Shown: piece by piece, positions 1 through 10,280 of the stretch
Layout of the letters: each line of letters begins with the position of its first letter
Position numbering within the stretch: the stretch's first letter is position 1
Position numbers and translations under genes: made by a program
Assembly: GCF_004016445.2 (NCBI RefSeq)
Contig: NZ_SADT02000001.1
Location: 1,655,630 to 1,719,629 of the forward strand
Reading direction: 5' to 3'
Origin: Mesorhizobium sp. M2E.F.Ca.ET.219.01.1.1
GTDB lineage: Bacteria > Pseudomonadota > Alphaproteobacteria > Rhizobiales > Rhizobiaceae
DNA length: 64,000 nucleotides
The notes under the pieces: model-generated
The model's input: the letters and a program-made list of their open reading frames with translations, nothing else
The model's database searches: none
What the model was told of the DNA's origin: nothing

Positions 1-310
1 CCGCGTTCGGGTTCCTGATCTGGAAGGACTGGCCCATCAGATCGTCGACGAAGTCAATCACCGAGCCGCCCATATAGACCAGCGACAGGTCGTCGATCAG
101 GACGGTCGCGCCGTCCTTCTCGATGGCGACATCGTCTTCGTTCGCACCTGCAACGAGGTCGAATTTGTAGGAAAAGCCGGAGCAGCCGCCGCCTTCCACG
201 GAGACGCGCAGAGCCGTCTTGCCGGGTTCGCCGGCCACGATCCTGGCGATCCGCTTTGCCGCGGCGTCGGTCATTTCGACCTTCATGGCAGTCTTGGCAT
301 CCGCGCCCAT
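1..310 (-). CDS. erpA: HesB/IscA-type iron-sulfur cluster insertion protein (partial)
   Basis: A-type Fe-S carrier that passes clusters to apo-proteins in the cytosol. The reverse strand reads [20 protein letters not shown], then the family core [12 protein letters not shown] with the first conserved Cys, then a [13 protein letters not shown] segment. The protein runs off the window edge, so the C-terminal Cys-Gly-Cys is not seen. I chose the ATG at 310 because AAGGTGA lies 6 bases upstream; an ATG at 286 is the alternative. It is divergent from dgt, the usual rhizobial arrangement. The family is certain; erpA versus another A-type paralogue is less so. Confidence 0.88.
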   Translation of the reverse strand, partial: MGADAKTAMKVEMTDAAAKRIARIVAGEPGKTALRVSVEGGGCSGFSYKFDLVAGANEDDVAIEKDGATVLIDDLSLVYMGGSVIDFVDDLMGQSFQIRNPNA

Positions 311-380
311 CGGCGTCACCTTGCTTTCGGTTTCACATGATAGGTATGAAGCAGGCGGGGCCAAGTCAACTGGCGGGTCA

Positions 381-1610
381 ATGGAAGAGCAGCGGGGCAA
401 GGATGCTCTCGGCGACATCGGGTTCGGCTACCGGCCGCGCGCCGTCTATGCGAGCGACCCGGCGCGTTCGCGCGGGCGCCTGTTCCCGGAGGCCGAAAGC
501 CCGACGCGCACGCCCTTTCAGCGCGATCGCGACCGCATCATCCATTCCACCGCTTTCCGCCGGCTGAAGCACAAGACCCAGGTCTTCGTCGCGCATGAGG
601 GCGACCATTACCGCACGCGGCTGACGCATTCGATCGAGGTTGCGCAGATCGCGCGTGCCCTGGCGCGGGCCTTGCGCGGCGACGAGGATCTCGCCGAGGC
701 CGTGGCGCTGGTGCATGATTTCGGCCACACGCCGTTCGGGCATACAGGCGAGGACGCGCTCAACGAGAAGATGGCCGCCTGGGGCGGCTTCGATCACAAT
801 GCGCAGTCGCTGCGCGTGGTCACGCGGCTTGAGCGGCGCTATGCCGAATTCGACGGGCTGAACCTCACCTGGGAGACGCTGGAAGGGCTGGTCAAGCACA
901 ACGGTCCATTGACCGACGCGAGCGGGAAGGGGCTCAAAGGTCCGGTACCGCAGGCGATCCGCGACTATTCCGAACTGCATGATCTCGAGCTCGACCGTTT
1001 CGCCGGCATCGAGGCGCAGTGCGCCGCGATCGCCGATGATATCGCTTACAACACCCACGACATAGACGATGGCCTGCGCGCCGGTCTGCTGACGCTGGAC
1101 ATGCTGGGAGGCGTCGGGCTGCCGGGCTCGATCCTGAAGGGCGTGCGCGCCAAATACCCCCAGCTTGACGATGTCCGCACCGGCCACGAGTTGATGCGCC
1201 GGCAGATCACCTTGATGGTCGAGGATGTCATCGCATCGACCACCGCCAATATCGAACGCCTGAAGCCGGACAGCGCCGATGCGGTGCGGATGGCGGGCGA
1301 GACCCTGGTGACATTTTCGCCAGGCATGGCGGCGGCCGAGAAGGAACTGAAGGCCTTTCTCTACAAGCATCTTTACCGGCACGCCGAGGTGATGCGCGTG
1401 CGCTCCGAAGCCGAGCGCATCGTGCGCGAGCTGTTCGACGTCTATTTCGCCGATCCGCGCGCCATGCCCGACGGCTGGCGCGAGGGGCTCGATCGGGCCG
1501 AGGATCGCATCAAGGCGCGCAGCGTTGCCGACTTCCTGGCAGGCATGACCGACACCTATGCGCTGAAGGAACATCGGCGTCTGTTTGACCATACGCCGGA
1601 TTTGAGCTAG
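381..1610 (+). CDS. dgt: Deoxyguanosinetriphosphate triphosphohydrolase-like protein
   Basis: HD-domain enzyme that hydrolyses dGTP (or other dNTPs) to the nucleoside and tripolyphosphate, helping to set dNTP pools. It has 409 residues. The metal-binding HD motif is seen as H83 ([10 protein letters not shown]) and H112-D113 ([12 protein letters not shown]). The start at 381 gives the family N-terminus [21 protein letters not shown] longer frame back to 219 would overlap erpA and was not used. It lies 61 bases upstream of argS on the same strand. Substrate preference of this bacterial subgroup is not visible from sequence. Confidence 0.93.
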   Translation: MEEQRGKDALGDIGFGYRPRAVYASDPARSRGRLFPEAESPTRTPFQRDRDRIIHSTAFRRLKHKTQVFVAHEGDHYRTRLTHSIEVAQIARALARALRGDEDLAEAVALVHDFGHTPFGHTGEDALNEKMAAWGGFDHNAQSLRVVTRLERRYAEFDGLNLTWETLEGLVKHNGPLTDASGKGLKGPVPQAIRDYSELHDLELDRFAGIEAQCAAIADDIAYNTHDIDDGLRAGLLTLDMLGGVGLPGSILKGVRAKYPQLDDVRTGHELMRRQITLMVEDVIASTTANIERLKPDSADAVRMAGETLVTFSPGMAAAEKELKAFLYKHLYRHAEVMRVRSEAERIVRELFDVYFADPRAMPDGWREGLDRAEDRIKARSVADFLAGMTDTYALKEHRRLFDHTPDLS

Positions 1611-1671
1611 GGCGAGCCTCGATTTTGCCGGCCATTGAGCCGGTCGCCTCTTAAAGCCCAGAGCACTTCCA

Positions 1672-3429
1672 ATGAATATCTTCGCCGATTTCAACGCGCG
1701 GATCGTAAAAGCCGTCGAAACCCTTGACCTGAAGGACAAGGATGGGGCCGCCCTCGACCTGTCACGCATCACGGTCGAACCGCCGCGCGACGCCAGCCAC
1801 GGCGATCTCGCCACCAACGCGGCGATGGTGCTGGCCAAGCCCGCCGGACAGAACCCGCGCGCTTTGGCGGAAAAGCTCGTCGAGGTGCTGAGGGCCGATG
1901 CAGACATCGCCTCGGCCGACGTTGCCGGACCAGGCTTCGTCAACCTCAGGCTGAAGGACAGCTTCTGGCATACGCATCTGGCGGCGCTGCTCGGCGAAGG
2001 GCGCAACTATGGCCGCTCGAAGATCGGCGGCGGCCGCAAGGCCAATGTCGAATATGTCTCGGCCAACCCGACCGGCCCGCTCCATGTCGGCCATTGCCGC
2101 GGCGCCGTCGTCGGTGATGCGCTCGCCAACCTTATGGCCTTCGCTGGCTACGACGTGACCAAGGAATATGTCATCAACGACGCGGGCGGCCAGATCGACG
2201 TTCTCGGCCGGTCTGTGCTGTTGCGCTATCGGGAGGCCCTCGGCGACGACATCGGCGAGATCCCGCCTGGCTATTATCCAGGTGACTACCTAGTTCCCGT
2301 CGGCCAGGCATTGGCCAAGGAATTCGGCCGCAGCCTGCTGCAGATGCCGGACGACGAAGCATTGGCGATCGTCAAGGATCGCGCGATCGATGCGATGATG
2401 GCGATGATCCGCGAGGATCTGGCGCTGCTTAATGTGCACCATGACGTGTTCTTCTCAGAGCGCACGCTGCATGCCGACAACGCCAGGAAGATCCGGGCTG
2501 CGATCGCCGACCTGACGCTCAAAGGGCATATCTACAAGGGCACGCTGCCGCCGCCGAAGGGTGAGAAGCCGGACGACTGGGAAGACCGCGAGCAGACTTT
2601 GTTCCGCTCAACCGCGGTCGGCGACGACATGGACCGGGCGCTGGTCAAGTCGGACGGCTCGTTCACCTATTTTGCCGCCGACGTCGCCTATCTCAAGGAC
2701 AAGGTCGAGCGCGGCTTCGTCGACCTGATCTATGTGCTCGGCGCAGACCATGGCGGATATGTGAAGCGGCTGGAGGCGCTGGCGCGCGCGGTTGCCGATG
2801 ACAAGGTCAAGCTGACGGTTCTGCTTTGCAATCTGGTCAAGCTGTTTCGGGACGGGGAGCCGGTCCGAATGGGCAAACGGGCAGGAAATTTCGTCACTTT
2901 GCGTGACGTCATCGAAGAGGTTGGCCGCGATGCGGTCCGCTTCATGATGCTCTACCGGAAAAGCGACGCGCCGCTCGATTTCGACTTTGCCAAGGTGACG
3001 GAGCAGTCGAAGGACAATCCGGTGTTCTATGTCCAGTACGCTTCGGCGCGCTGCCATTCGGTTTTCCGGCAGGCGAGCGAACAGCTTGGCGAGGCGAATT
3101 TCGACCGCAACCGGCTCACGGCCTCGGTGGCGGCGCTGACCGACGAGGGCGAAATCGCGCTGATCCGGAAGCTGGCTGAATATCCGCGGCTGATCGAATC
3201 CGCGGCGCTTTCGCTCGAGCCGCACCGGCTTGCATTCTACCTCTATGACCTGGCTTCAGGCTTCCATGCACAGTGGAATCGCGGCCACGACAACCAGGAC
3301 TTACGTTTTGTTAAGGTTAACGACCGAGAATCAACTTATGCCAGACTAGGGCTGGTGCAGGCTGTTTCGGATGTCTTGACCTCCGGCCTGACGCTGATCG
3401 GGGCTGACGCGCCTACCGAAATGCGTTAG
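1672..3429 (+). CDS. argS: Arginyl-tRNA synthetase
   Basis: Class I aminoacyl-tRNA synthetase charging tRNA-Arg, 585 residues as usual for the family. The HIGH-type signature is HVGH at residues 138-141 ([13 protein letters not shown]). The KMSKS-equivalent is MGKRAG near residue 400. The N-terminal tRNA-recognition domain and the C-terminal anticodon-binding helices are present. It lies between dgt and the SPOR-domain gene on one strand, the standard rhizobial order. Confidence 0.98.
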   Translation: MNIFADFNARIVKAVETLDLKDKDGAALDLSRITVEPPRDASHGDLATNAAMVLAKPAGQNPRALAEKLVEVLRADADIASADVAGPGFVNLRLKDSFWHTHLAALLGEGRNYGRSKIGGGRKANVEYVSANPTGPLHVGHCRGAVVGDALANLMAFAGYDVTKEYVINDAGGQIDVLGRSVLLRYREALGDDIGEIPPGYYPGDYLVPVGQALAKEFGRSLLQMPDDEALAIVKDRAIDAMMAMIREDLALLNVHHDVFFSERTLHADNARKIRAAIADLTLKGHIYKGTLPPPKGEKPDDWEDREQTLFRSTAVGDDMDRALVKSDGSFTYFAADVAYLKDKVERGFVDLIYVLGADHGGYVKRLEALARAVADDKVKLTVLLCNLVKLFRDGEPVRMGKRAGNFVTLRDVIEEVGRDAVRFMMLYRKSDAPLDFDFAKVTEQSKDNPVFYVQYASARCHSVFRQASEQLGEANFDRNRLTASVAALTDEGEIALIRKLAEYPRLIESAALSLEPHRLAFYLYDLASGFHAQWNRGHDNQDLRFVKVNDRESTYARLGLVQAVSDVLTSGLTLIGADAPTEMR

Positions 3430-3532
3430 GTTTAACTAAAAAACCTGTCACCTTTTGCCCACATTGCGCTGGTAAGGGCCAACCCTGCGCGACGTCCATG
3501 GCGTCCGACTGTGTGCGAGTTCGGGAACAATA

Positions 3533-6500
3533 ATGGCAGACAGAACCCCGCTGAAAGCAGCCGACCACAACAATATCGCCGACGATGATCCGTTCGCGGA
3601 GCTGACCCGGATCATGGGTTTCGATCCGCGCCAGCCGGTCAGGCAGCCGGCCCCCGCGGCCGAGAAAACCATGCCGGCTAACCAGGCTCCTGCGGCGGAC
3701 GACTTCGATATCGACCTCGAGAAGGAGTTGATGGGCGAGTTCGATTCCGTCGAGGAAAGCGCGCCGGTCGCTCAGCAGGCTGCCATCCATCAGATCAGCC
3801 GTGAGCCGGCCTTCGAGGCCGCCAGCACCGCCGCGAATGACGACGAGCTGACGGCGTCCTTCGAGCAGGATTTCGTTTTTGACGACGCGGCTGATCACGC
3901 CGACTTCGCCGTGGCGCCCGCGCCGGAGCCGCAGTTCGTTCCAGAACCGCAGGTCGCCGCTGAGCCGGAAGCCGCGCCAGAGGCGCATTTCGCATCTGAG
4001 CGTTTCGCGCCGGAGCCGCAGGCAGCTCCCGAGCCGGAAGTCGCTTTCGACGATGATTTCGACAAGGCCGTCGCCAGTTCGCTCGATATCTCGCCGGTCG
4101 AAGATGAGCTTCCGATCGATCATGAAATGGCGGCTTCGCTGGACCAGGATTTCCGGCTCGACCATCACGAGCCGGCGGACGCCCGTCAGGATGCCGTCGA
4201 AGCCATGCAGGCCGCGAGCGAGGAGGCGTTCGACGCCGATTTCGATAGCGCGGTCCAGATATCGCTCGAAGACGAGCTGTCGTTTGAAAGCCATGAGCCC
4301 GAGCAGCATGCGCAGGCCGTCGAGCCGGTCGAAGCTCATGCAGCCGCTCCGCTGATTTCCGAGGATGATTTCGCCGGTCATTTCGACCAGGCGCTGAGCG
4401 ATGACATCAATCTCGGCCAGGATCAGGGCCTTCAGGAGCCGGAGCTGTCGCTCGGCGACGAGCCTGCGCCGGTGGAAGAGGCGGAGGCCGCCCACTTTGC
4501 CGCTGAGCCGGAACCCGTCGCGCCCGGACCTTCCGCCGCGCTGACCCTCGATGACGATTTCGAGCTGAGCTTCCGCGACGCGCTGAACGAAGAGCCGCAA
4601 GCTCCGGCCGTCGAGCCCGCCGCCGTATTGCAGCCGGCCGCGCCGGCCCCGGTCGTTGCCGCTCCGGTCCCACCAGTCGCCGCTGCTCCGGTTGCGGCAG
4701 TGGAACCGGCAAAGCCGGCCGCCAGCGAGCGCAGCCTGGAGGACGAGCTCAACGCGCTGCTCGGCGCCATGACCGCGCGGCCGATGCCCACGATCAAGGA
4801 GCCTGCTCCCGCGCCACGACTGGTTGCCGAACCAGAGAGCCACGCCGGTGGGCACGCGACCGCCGACGATCTCGACTGGGATCTCGACGAGCACCAGCCG
4901 GCGCAGGACAGGCAGGATGCTCAGCCGGTCGAGAGCGATCTGGACGACCTGCTCGCCAGCGAGCTCGACCGCCAGGATTTTGCGCCCTCGGCCAGGGCCG
5001 AACCCTCCGGGACCGAGTCTTCTGCGGCCGAACAGGGCATTGAATTCGACGACGACGCGTTCGGCGCTGCTTTCGCCAAGAGTATCGAGACCGAGCAGGC
5101 GGCCGCCAGGGCGAAGTCTCCGGCAAATTCGTCCGATTGGATACATCCGACGCCGGTCGAGCAGACAAGGTCGTGGAGCCGTTCGACCCCGACCGCCGCT
5201 CCGCCTGTGCAAGCCTCGTTTGCGGCACAGCCGGCCCCCGCGGCGCCGGTGCAGATGGCAGCGCCTTCAGTGCCGCTGCAGATGACCGCGCCTGCTTATC
5301 GCAACGAGCCGGCACCGGATTATTCCGCCTATGCCAAGCCGGCGCAGGCCCCGATGGCCACGCCGCAGCCCAGCCAGCATGACGAGGTGCCGGACGTCGA
5401 GACCGTCGATGTTCCGGAGCGCGTGGTCGCGCTCGCGGACGACCTCGACATTCCGGAGCTCAGCTTCGAGGAGGATCAGCCGGCCGCCGCCGCTTATGAC
5501 GATCTGGACGCGGAATTCGCGAGCCTGCTCACCGACATGAACGCGACGGAGATCGCATCGGCGCCCGTGCAGAACCGCGGCTATGACGACGAAACCTACG
5601 GCGCCGGCTTCAACGGCTATGACCGTCGCGACCTGCGGGCCGAGGCTCAGGCGGCTCCGGCCGCTCCGGCTTCCTTCGCGGCCGCCAATGATTACGACGC
5701 CGACGATCTGCCCGGCAGCCGGCCGGTACAGCAGCAGGACGAGTTCGCCGCCGATGAGCTCGACTATGATCCTGAGCTCGAAGAGTCGATGGCGATCCCC
5801 GGGCTTGGCGAACGCGAAGCGGCGCAGCCGCGCCGTCGCGGCATGATGATCGCGGCCCTGGTCGGCGCCGTGGTGGTTCTCGGCGGCCTCGGCGCGCTGG
5901 CCTTCTCCTTCGGCGGCAAGGGCGGCAGCGAGGCTCCGGTGATCGTCAAGGCCGACAATTCGCCGATCAAGGTGAAGCCCGAAAATCCAGGTGGCGCGGT
6001 GGTGCCGAACCAGGACAACAAGGTTTATGACGCGGTCGCCAAGGGCGGCGGCGCGGCCAAGCCCGCCGAGCCGGTACAGCAGAAGCTGGTGAACACCACC
6101 GAGCAGCCCGTGGACCTGGCCTCGAAGGAACCGCCGCCGAGCCGCGTGGTCGATCTTTCGCCCAACGATAACGACGCCGCGGCCGGCACTGACGCCGCTG
6201 GCGGTTCGAACACGGCATTGCCCGGCGTCGAGCAGGCGGCTGCACCCGAAAGTGTCCAGCCGGCCGCGCCGGCAAGCACGCAGCCGGCGGCACCGGCGCC
6301 GAAGTCCGAAGACCGCATCGCCCAGGTGCTGCAGCAGGATGAGGCCAACACCGCCAACAACAACGATGTCGTCGCCGTCGCGCCGCGCAAGGTGAAGACC
6401 ATGATGGTCAAGCCTGACGGCTCGCTGGTGCCGCGCGAGGATCCGGCTCCGGCCGCGCCGAAGGTCGCGGCGGCCGAGCCGAGCGATCCGGCACCGCAGC

Positions 6501-7033
6501 ATGTCGCGCCGGCCTCCGACGGTCAGCAGACGGGAACCGTTGCTTCCGACACGGACCAGGCCAATACGGGCCAGGCCAATGCGGGCCAAGCCGATACGAG
6601 CCAGGCCGATGCGGCGACCGTCAAGCCTGCGAAGCCCACGAAGAAGGCTGAAGCCAAGGCGCAGTCGGCCAACACCCCGGCGGTGGTGCCGGTGGCGCCG
6701 GCGCGCCCGTCCGACCAGCCGGTCGATATCGTCGGCGAGGTCAAGCCGGACCAGGTCGCTTCCATCGATCCGGCGGCGGCAGCCCGCGGCGGCTCATGGT
6801 CGATGCAGATCGCCTCGCAGCCGACGGTCGAAAGCGCCCAGTCGACGTATCAGGATCTGCAGCGCCGCTATGGCAGCGTGCTCTCCGGCCGTACCGCCAA
6901 CATCGTCAAGGCCGAGGTCGCGGGCAAGGGCACCTTCTACCGCGTCCGTGTCCCGGCGCAGTCGCGCAACGATGCGATCAATCTTTGCACGAGCTACAAG
7001 GCCGCCGGCGGCAACTGCTTCGTGTCGCGCTGA
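3533..7033 (+). CDS. Large acidic SPOR-domain membrane protein
   Basis: Predicted inner-membrane cell-envelope protein of 1166 residues. Residues 1 to about 765 are a low-complexity cytoplasmic region rich in Glu, Asp, Ala and Pro. It contains recurrent short modules of the type DDDF-x-x-x(F/A)-x-x-(A/S)-(L/I). After RRRG comes one transmembrane segment at about 771-792. A Pro/Ala-rich periplasmic linker then leads to a C-terminal SPOR domain (about 1085-1166, from SWSMQIASQPTVESAQ to the end). SPOR domains bind denuded septal peptidoglycan. A hairpin terminator follows. The size and the long cytoplasmic repeat region are the unusual points; the role of that region is unknown. Confidence 0.88.
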   Translation: MADRTPLKAADHNNIADDDPFAELTRIMGFDPRQPVRQPAPAAEKTMPANQAPAADDFDIDLEKELMGEFDSVEESAPVAQQAAIHQISREPAFEAASTAANDDELTASFEQDFVFDDAADHADFAVAPAPEPQFVPEPQVAAEPEAAPEAHFASERFAPEPQAAPEPEVAFDDDFDKAVASSLDISPVEDELPIDHEMAASLDQDFRLDHHEPADARQDAVEAMQAASEEAFDADFDSAVQISLEDELSFESHEPEQHAQAVEPVEAHAAAPLISEDDFAGHFDQALSDDINLGQDQGLQEPELSLGDEPAPVEEAEAAHFAAEPEPVAPGPSAALTLDDDFELSFRDALNEEPQAPAVEPAAVLQPAAPAPVVAAPVPPVAAAPVAAVEPAKPAASERSLEDELNALLGAMTARPMPTIKEPAPAPRLVAEPESHAGGHATADDLDWDLDEHQPAQDRQDAQPVESDLDDLLASELDRQDFAPSARAEPSGTESSAAEQGIEFDDDAFGAAFAKSIETEQAAARAKSPANSSDWIHPTPVEQTRSWSRSTPTAAPPVQASFAAQPAPAAPVQMAAPSVPLQMTAPAYRNEPAPDYSAYAKPAQAPMATPQPSQHDEVPDVETVDVPERVVALADDLDIPELSFEEDQPAAAAYDDLDAEFASLLTDMNATEIASAPVQNRGYDDETYGAGFNGYDRRDLRAEAQAAPAAPASFAAANDYDADDLPGSRPVQQQDEFAADELDYDPELEESMAIPGLGEREAAQPRRRGMMIAALVGAVVVLGGLGALAFSFGGKGGSEAPVIVKADNSPIKVKPENPGGAVVPNQDNKVYDAVAKGGGAAKPAEPVQQKLVNTTEQPVDLASKEPPPSRVVDLSPNDNDAAAGTDAAGGSNTALPGVEQAAAPESVQPAAPASTQPAAPAPKSEDRIAQVLQQDEANTANNNDVVAVAPRKVKTMMVKPDGSLVPREDPAPAAPKVAAAEPSDPAPQHVAPASDGQQTGTVASDTDQANTGQANAGQADTSQADAATVKPAKPTKKAEAKAQSANTPAVVPVAPARPSDQPVDIVGEVKPDQVASIDPAAAARGGSWSMQIASQPTVESAQSTYQDLQRRYGSVLSGRTANIVKAEVAGKGTFYRVRVPAQSRNDAINLCTSYKAAGGNCFVSR

Positions 7034-7048
7034 TAGATTTCAGCTTCC

Positions 7049-7084
7049 AAAGCCGGCGCCGCCGAAAGGCCGCGCCGGCTTTTC
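7049..7084 (+). terminator. Rho-independent terminator after SPOR gene
   Basis: AAAGCCGGCGC pairs with GCGCCGGCTTT around a short loop and is followed by T residues. It lies 16 bases after the SPOR gene stop codon. Confidence 0.75.
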
Positions 7085-7165
7085 GTTGTGGACGGTTGTG
7101 GGCTTTGACCGGTCGGAGGGCAGGGGTGATTCCCTTTGCTCGCTCAAAGTCTTAAGCTTCCATGC

Positions 7166-8185
7166 ATGAGCGAATCAAAATCCATGATCCTCGGCTGCGC
7201 CGGGAAATCCCTCACCGAAGACGAGCTCCGCTTCTATCGGGACGAACGTCCCTGGGGTTTCATCCTGTTTGCGCGCAACATCGGCGAGGCCGGGCAGATC
7301 CGCGACCTCGTCGCCGCGATGCGCGACTGCGTCGGGCGCCCGGATGCCCCTGTCTTCATCGACCAGGAAGGCGGCAGGGTGCAGCGCCTGCGGCCGCCGC
7401 TGGCGCCGAATTATCCGGCCGGGGGTGCGCTTGGCGCGTTGTGGCGCGATGATCGCGAGGCCGGCCGCCGCGCGGCCTGGCTGCTGGCGCGGCTGCATGC
7501 CTTCGATCTTTCCCGCCTGGGCATCACCGCCGACTGCCTTCCGGTGCTCGACGTGCCGGTGGAAGGCGCCAGCGACGTCATCGGCGCGCGCGCCTATGGC
7601 AAGGAGCCCAATGCCGTGATCGAGCTTGGCCGGGCCTCGGCCGAGGGGTTGATGGCCGGTGGCGTGCTTCCGGTGATGAAGCATATTCCCGGCCACGGCC
7701 GCGCCTTTGCCGACACGCATTTCGCGCTGCCGACCGTCGATACGCCGCTCGATGCGTTGCGCCGGCATGATTTCGCCCCGTTCAAGGCGCTTAACCAGCT
7801 GCCGATGGCGATGACGGCGCATGTCGTCTACAGCGCCGTCGACCCGGACAATCCGGCGACGACGTCCGCCAAGGTCGTCGATCAGGTGATCCGCGGCGAG
7901 ATCGGCTTCGACGGGCTGCTGATGAGCGACGACACGTCGATGAAGGCACTTTCTGGGGATTTCCCGACAAAGGCGGCCTCGATCCTTGCGGCCGGCTGCG
8001 ATCTCGTCCTTCACTGCAACGGCGTTTTCGAGGAAATGTCGGGGATCGCGTCGCGCACGACGGCGCTGTCGGGCAAATCCTTGCAGCGCGCGGAGCGGGC
8101 GCTGACCTATATAAAGGATCGCGACGTCGCCGACGAAACGGCGATACGCGCGGAATTTGCCACCTATTTCGAAGCGGTGGCCTGA
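7166..8185 (+). CDS. nagZ: Beta-N-acetylhexosaminidase (GH3, NagZ)
   Basis: Cytosolic GH3 enzyme that removes terminal GlcNAc from muropeptides during peptidoglycan recycling. It has 339 residues. The family motif KHIPGHGRAFADTHFALP (positions about 175-195) carries the catalytic-loop His, and the nucleophile Asp lies in LLMSDDTSMKAL. The ATG at 7166 gives MSESKSMILGCAGKSL; an upstream frame start at 7136 has no support. It is immediately followed by scpA, a linkage typical of alphaproteobacteria. Confidence 0.94.
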   Translation: MSESKSMILGCAGKSLTEDELRFYRDERPWGFILFARNIGEAGQIRDLVAAMRDCVGRPDAPVFIDQEGGRVQRLRPPLAPNYPAGGALGALWRDDREAGRRAAWLLARLHAFDLSRLGITADCLPVLDVPVEGASDVIGARAYGKEPNAVIELGRASAEGLMAGGVLPVMKHIPGHGRAFADTHFALPTVDTPLDALRRHDFAPFKALNQLPMAMTAHVVYSAVDPDNPATTSAKVVDQVIRGEIGFDGLLMSDDTSMKALSGDFPTKAASILAAGCDLVLHCNGVFEEMSGIASRTTALSGKSLQRAERALTYIKDRDVADETAIRAEFATYFEAVA

Positions 8186-8205
8186 ACCGAAGGGACGAAA
8201 GGCGA

Positions 8206-9048
8206 GTGGCGGAGACATTGGAAGGCAAGGCCGCGAAGGCCGCACCGATGGACCGTCTGTGGGCCGAGAACGACGATTCACGCCTGACCGGCGACCCGTC
8301 GCTGGTCGTCGACGTGGCAGGCTTCGAAGGCCCGCTCGATCTTCTCTTGCATCTTGCCCGCAACCAGAAGGTCGATCTGGCGCGCATTTCGATCCTGGCT
8401 TTGGCCGAGCAGTACCTGGCCTTCATCGAAAAGGTGCGGGCGCTGAGGCTCGAGCTGGCCGCCGATTATCTGGTGATGGCGGCATGGCTCGCCTTCCTGA
8501 AGTCGAAGCTCTTGATTCCGAAACAGCCGGGCGAGGAGGGCGAAAGCGGCGAGGAACTGGCGGCGGTGCTGCAATTCCGGCTGAAGCGGCTGGAAGCCAT
8601 GCGCGACGCCGCGGCGCGGCTGGTCAACCGCAACCGCCTCGGTCGCGACGTCTTCGCGCGCGGCATGCCGGAAATGGTGATCGTCGAGAAGCGCAACCGC
8701 TTTTCGGCCTCGCTCTACGATCTGCTCACCGCTTACGCGCAACAGCGGCAGCGGCAGGCGATCAACAATGTGACGATCGCCCGGCGCGCCGTGTGGTCGC
8801 TGAAGGATGCGCGCGAGGTGCTGGCGCGGCTGGTCGGCTCGATCGGCGACTGGACGGCGCTCGACAGCTTCCTGATCGAATATCTGGCGGCGCCGGAAGA
8901 GAAGCGCACGGCCATGGCAAGCTCCTTCGCCGCGACGCTCGAAATGGTGCGCGAGGGCAAATTGGAAGTGCGGCAGGACCAGGTGTTCGCGCCGATCTAT
9001 TTGCGCAGCCGCGCGCAAGGTGCAAGGGCAGTCGAGGTGGTATCATGA
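8206..9048 (+). CDS. scpA: Segregation and condensation protein A
   Basis: Kleisin subunit of the SMC-ScpAB condensin that organises the chromosome. It has 280 residues with the family signature FEGPLDLLLHLARNQKVDL near residue 41. The start is a GTG at 8206 with AAAGGCGA just upstream; an in-frame ATG at 8248 is possible. The stop overlaps the scpB start in an ATGA, so the two are translationally coupled. Confidence 0.95.
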   Translation: MAETLEGKAAKAAPMDRLWAENDDSRLTGDPSLVVDVAGFEGPLDLLLHLARNQKVDLARISILALAEQYLAFIEKVRALRLELAADYLVMAAWLAFLKSKLLIPKQPGEEGESGEELAAVLQFRLKRLEAMRDAAARLVNRNRLGRDVFARGMPEMVIVEKRNRFSASLYDLLTAYAQQRQRQAINNVTIARRAVWSLKDAREVLARLVGSIGDWTALDSFLIEYLAAPEEKRTAMASSFAATLEMVREGKLEVRQDQVFAPIYLRSRAQGARAVEVVS

Positions 9049-9800
9049 GCGAACGCGCCAACGCTTCGGTCATCCCGTTCAGGGTCGAGGATGAGCCGGA
9101 AGACGAAATGGCCGAGCAGGGTTCGATCGAGAATCCCGCCGAGCGGCTGCAATTGTCGGAAGCCGTGCGCATGGCCGAGGCGATCGTTTTCGCCAGCGCC
9201 GAGCCGGTCAGCGAAAAGCAGCTTGCCGCGCGTCTGCCTGAAGGCGTCAACATCGCCGCCGCGATGGCCGATCTGCAGCAGATCTATGCCAAGCGCGGCG
9301 TCAATCTGGTGCGGGTCGGCGATGCCTGGGCCTTCCGCACCGCCGGCGATCTGGCTTTCCTGATGAGCCGGGACTCCGTCCAGCAACGGAAGCTCTCGCG
9401 CGCGGCGCTCGAAGTGCTGGCGATCATTGCCTATCACCAGCCGGTCACGCGCGCCGAGATCGAGGACATCCGGGGCGTGGAGACCTCCAAGGGCACGCTC
9501 GACACGCTGCTCGAAACGGAATGGGTCAGAATGCGCGGCCGCCGCCGCACACCTGGGCGGCCGGTGACCTATGGCACCACCGATGCCTTCCTGGACCATT
9601 TCGCGCTGGAGGAGATCCGCGATCTGCCCGGCATGGAAGAGCTGAAGGGCGCTGGCCTGCTCTCGACGCGCATGCCGGCCAATTTCTCGATGCCGGTGCC
9701 GCCGGCCGATCCCGACGCGCTGACCGAGGACGAGGATGAATTGACCGATATCGATCTCGAGGAGCTCGGGCTGCTGACGCCGCGCGTCACGGAAGAGTGA
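9045..9800 (+). CDS. scpB: Segregation and condensation protein B
   Basis: Winged-helix KITE subunit of the SMC-ScpAB complex, 251 residues. Family segments include EALVFASAEP-like (MAEAIVFASAEPVSEKQLA), ALEVLAIIAYHQPVTRAEIE and the RGVETSKGTLDTLLE region. It begins at the ATG overlapping the scpA stop. It ends with an acidic tail, (D/E)EDELTDIDLEELGLL. Confidence 0.95.
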   Translation: MSERANASVIPFRVEDEPEDEMAEQGSIENPAERLQLSEAVRMAEAIVFASAEPVSEKQLAARLPEGVNIAAAMADLQQIYAKRGVNLVRVGDAWAFRTAGDLAFLMSRDSVQQRKLSRAALEVLAIIAYHQPVTRAEIEDIRGVETSKGTLDTLLETEWVRMRGRRRTPGRPVTYGTTDAFLDHFALEEIRDLPGMEELKGAGLLSTRMPANFSMPVPPADPDALTEDEDELTDIDLEELGLLTPRVTEE

Positions 9801-9979
9801 CCGCGGAACCGGCACGAATGGTCTATTAGCAAGGCCTGCGCGGATTCGTAGCAAGGCGCTCACGCCGAAAGTGCGTGACATCCGCTAGCCATTTTATCAA
9901 CTTCATTGCGGTTGTGTTTGAATCCCCGAGCGAAAACGCATAGATCATCGCCGAGGGAAAACATTCGAGAGAGATCGTT

Positions 9980-10198
9980 ATGGGTTCGTTTTCGATTTGG
10001 CACTGGATGATCGTGCTGGTCATCGTGCTTCTGGTGTTCGGCCGCGGCAAGATCCCCGAGCTGATGGGCGACATGGCCAAGGGCATCAAGAGCTTCAAGA
10101 AGGGCATGGCTGACGACGACGTTGACGACAAGCGGACCGTCGAGCACCGCGCCGACGAGACTGTTTCGCCGGGCAAGGAAAAGGTCAGCAAGAGCTGA
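9980..10198 (+). CDS. tatA: Sec-independent translocase subunit TatA
   Basis: Pore-forming subunit of the twin-arginine translocase for folded, often cofactor-bearing, proteins. It has 72 residues: one N-terminal transmembrane helix ([15 protein letters not shown]), the [12 protein letters not shown] hinge and an amphipathic helix. It heads tatABC. GAGAGA lies a few bases upstream of the ATG. Confidence 0.97.
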   Translation: MGSFSIWHWMIVLVIVLLVFGRGKIPELMGDMAKGIKSFKKGMADDDVDDKRTVEHRADETVSPGKEKVSKS

Positions 10199-10215
10199 TC
10201 CGATTGTTGGTTTGA

Positions 10216-10260
10216 GCATGCCGTTGTCCCAAAACCGCTTCGCATGTGCGGGCGGCATGC
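10216..10260 (+). repeat. Small palindromic repeat between tatA and tatB
   Basis: Imperfect inverted repeat with arms GCATGCCG and CGGCATGC. Its internal GTCCCAAAACCG is shared with the copy upstream of serS (GTCCCAGAACCG), marking both as one dispersed rhizobial family. It sits inside the tat operon and could form an mRNA hairpin between tatA and tatB. Confidence 0.65.
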
Positions 10261-10280
10261 ACTCGTCGGAATAGATTGCC

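Noticed and set aside
378..2006. A 542-codon minus-strand frame across dgt and argS
   Set aside because: It crosses two well-supported genes, is rich in Arg/His as expected for an antisense frame, and matches nothing recognisable.
3413..5212. A 599-codon open frame on the minus strand opposite the SPOR gene
   Set aside because: It mirrors the codon-biased acidic repeats of the real gene, has no domain or ribosome site, and spans the argS end. It is an antisense artefact of high GC.
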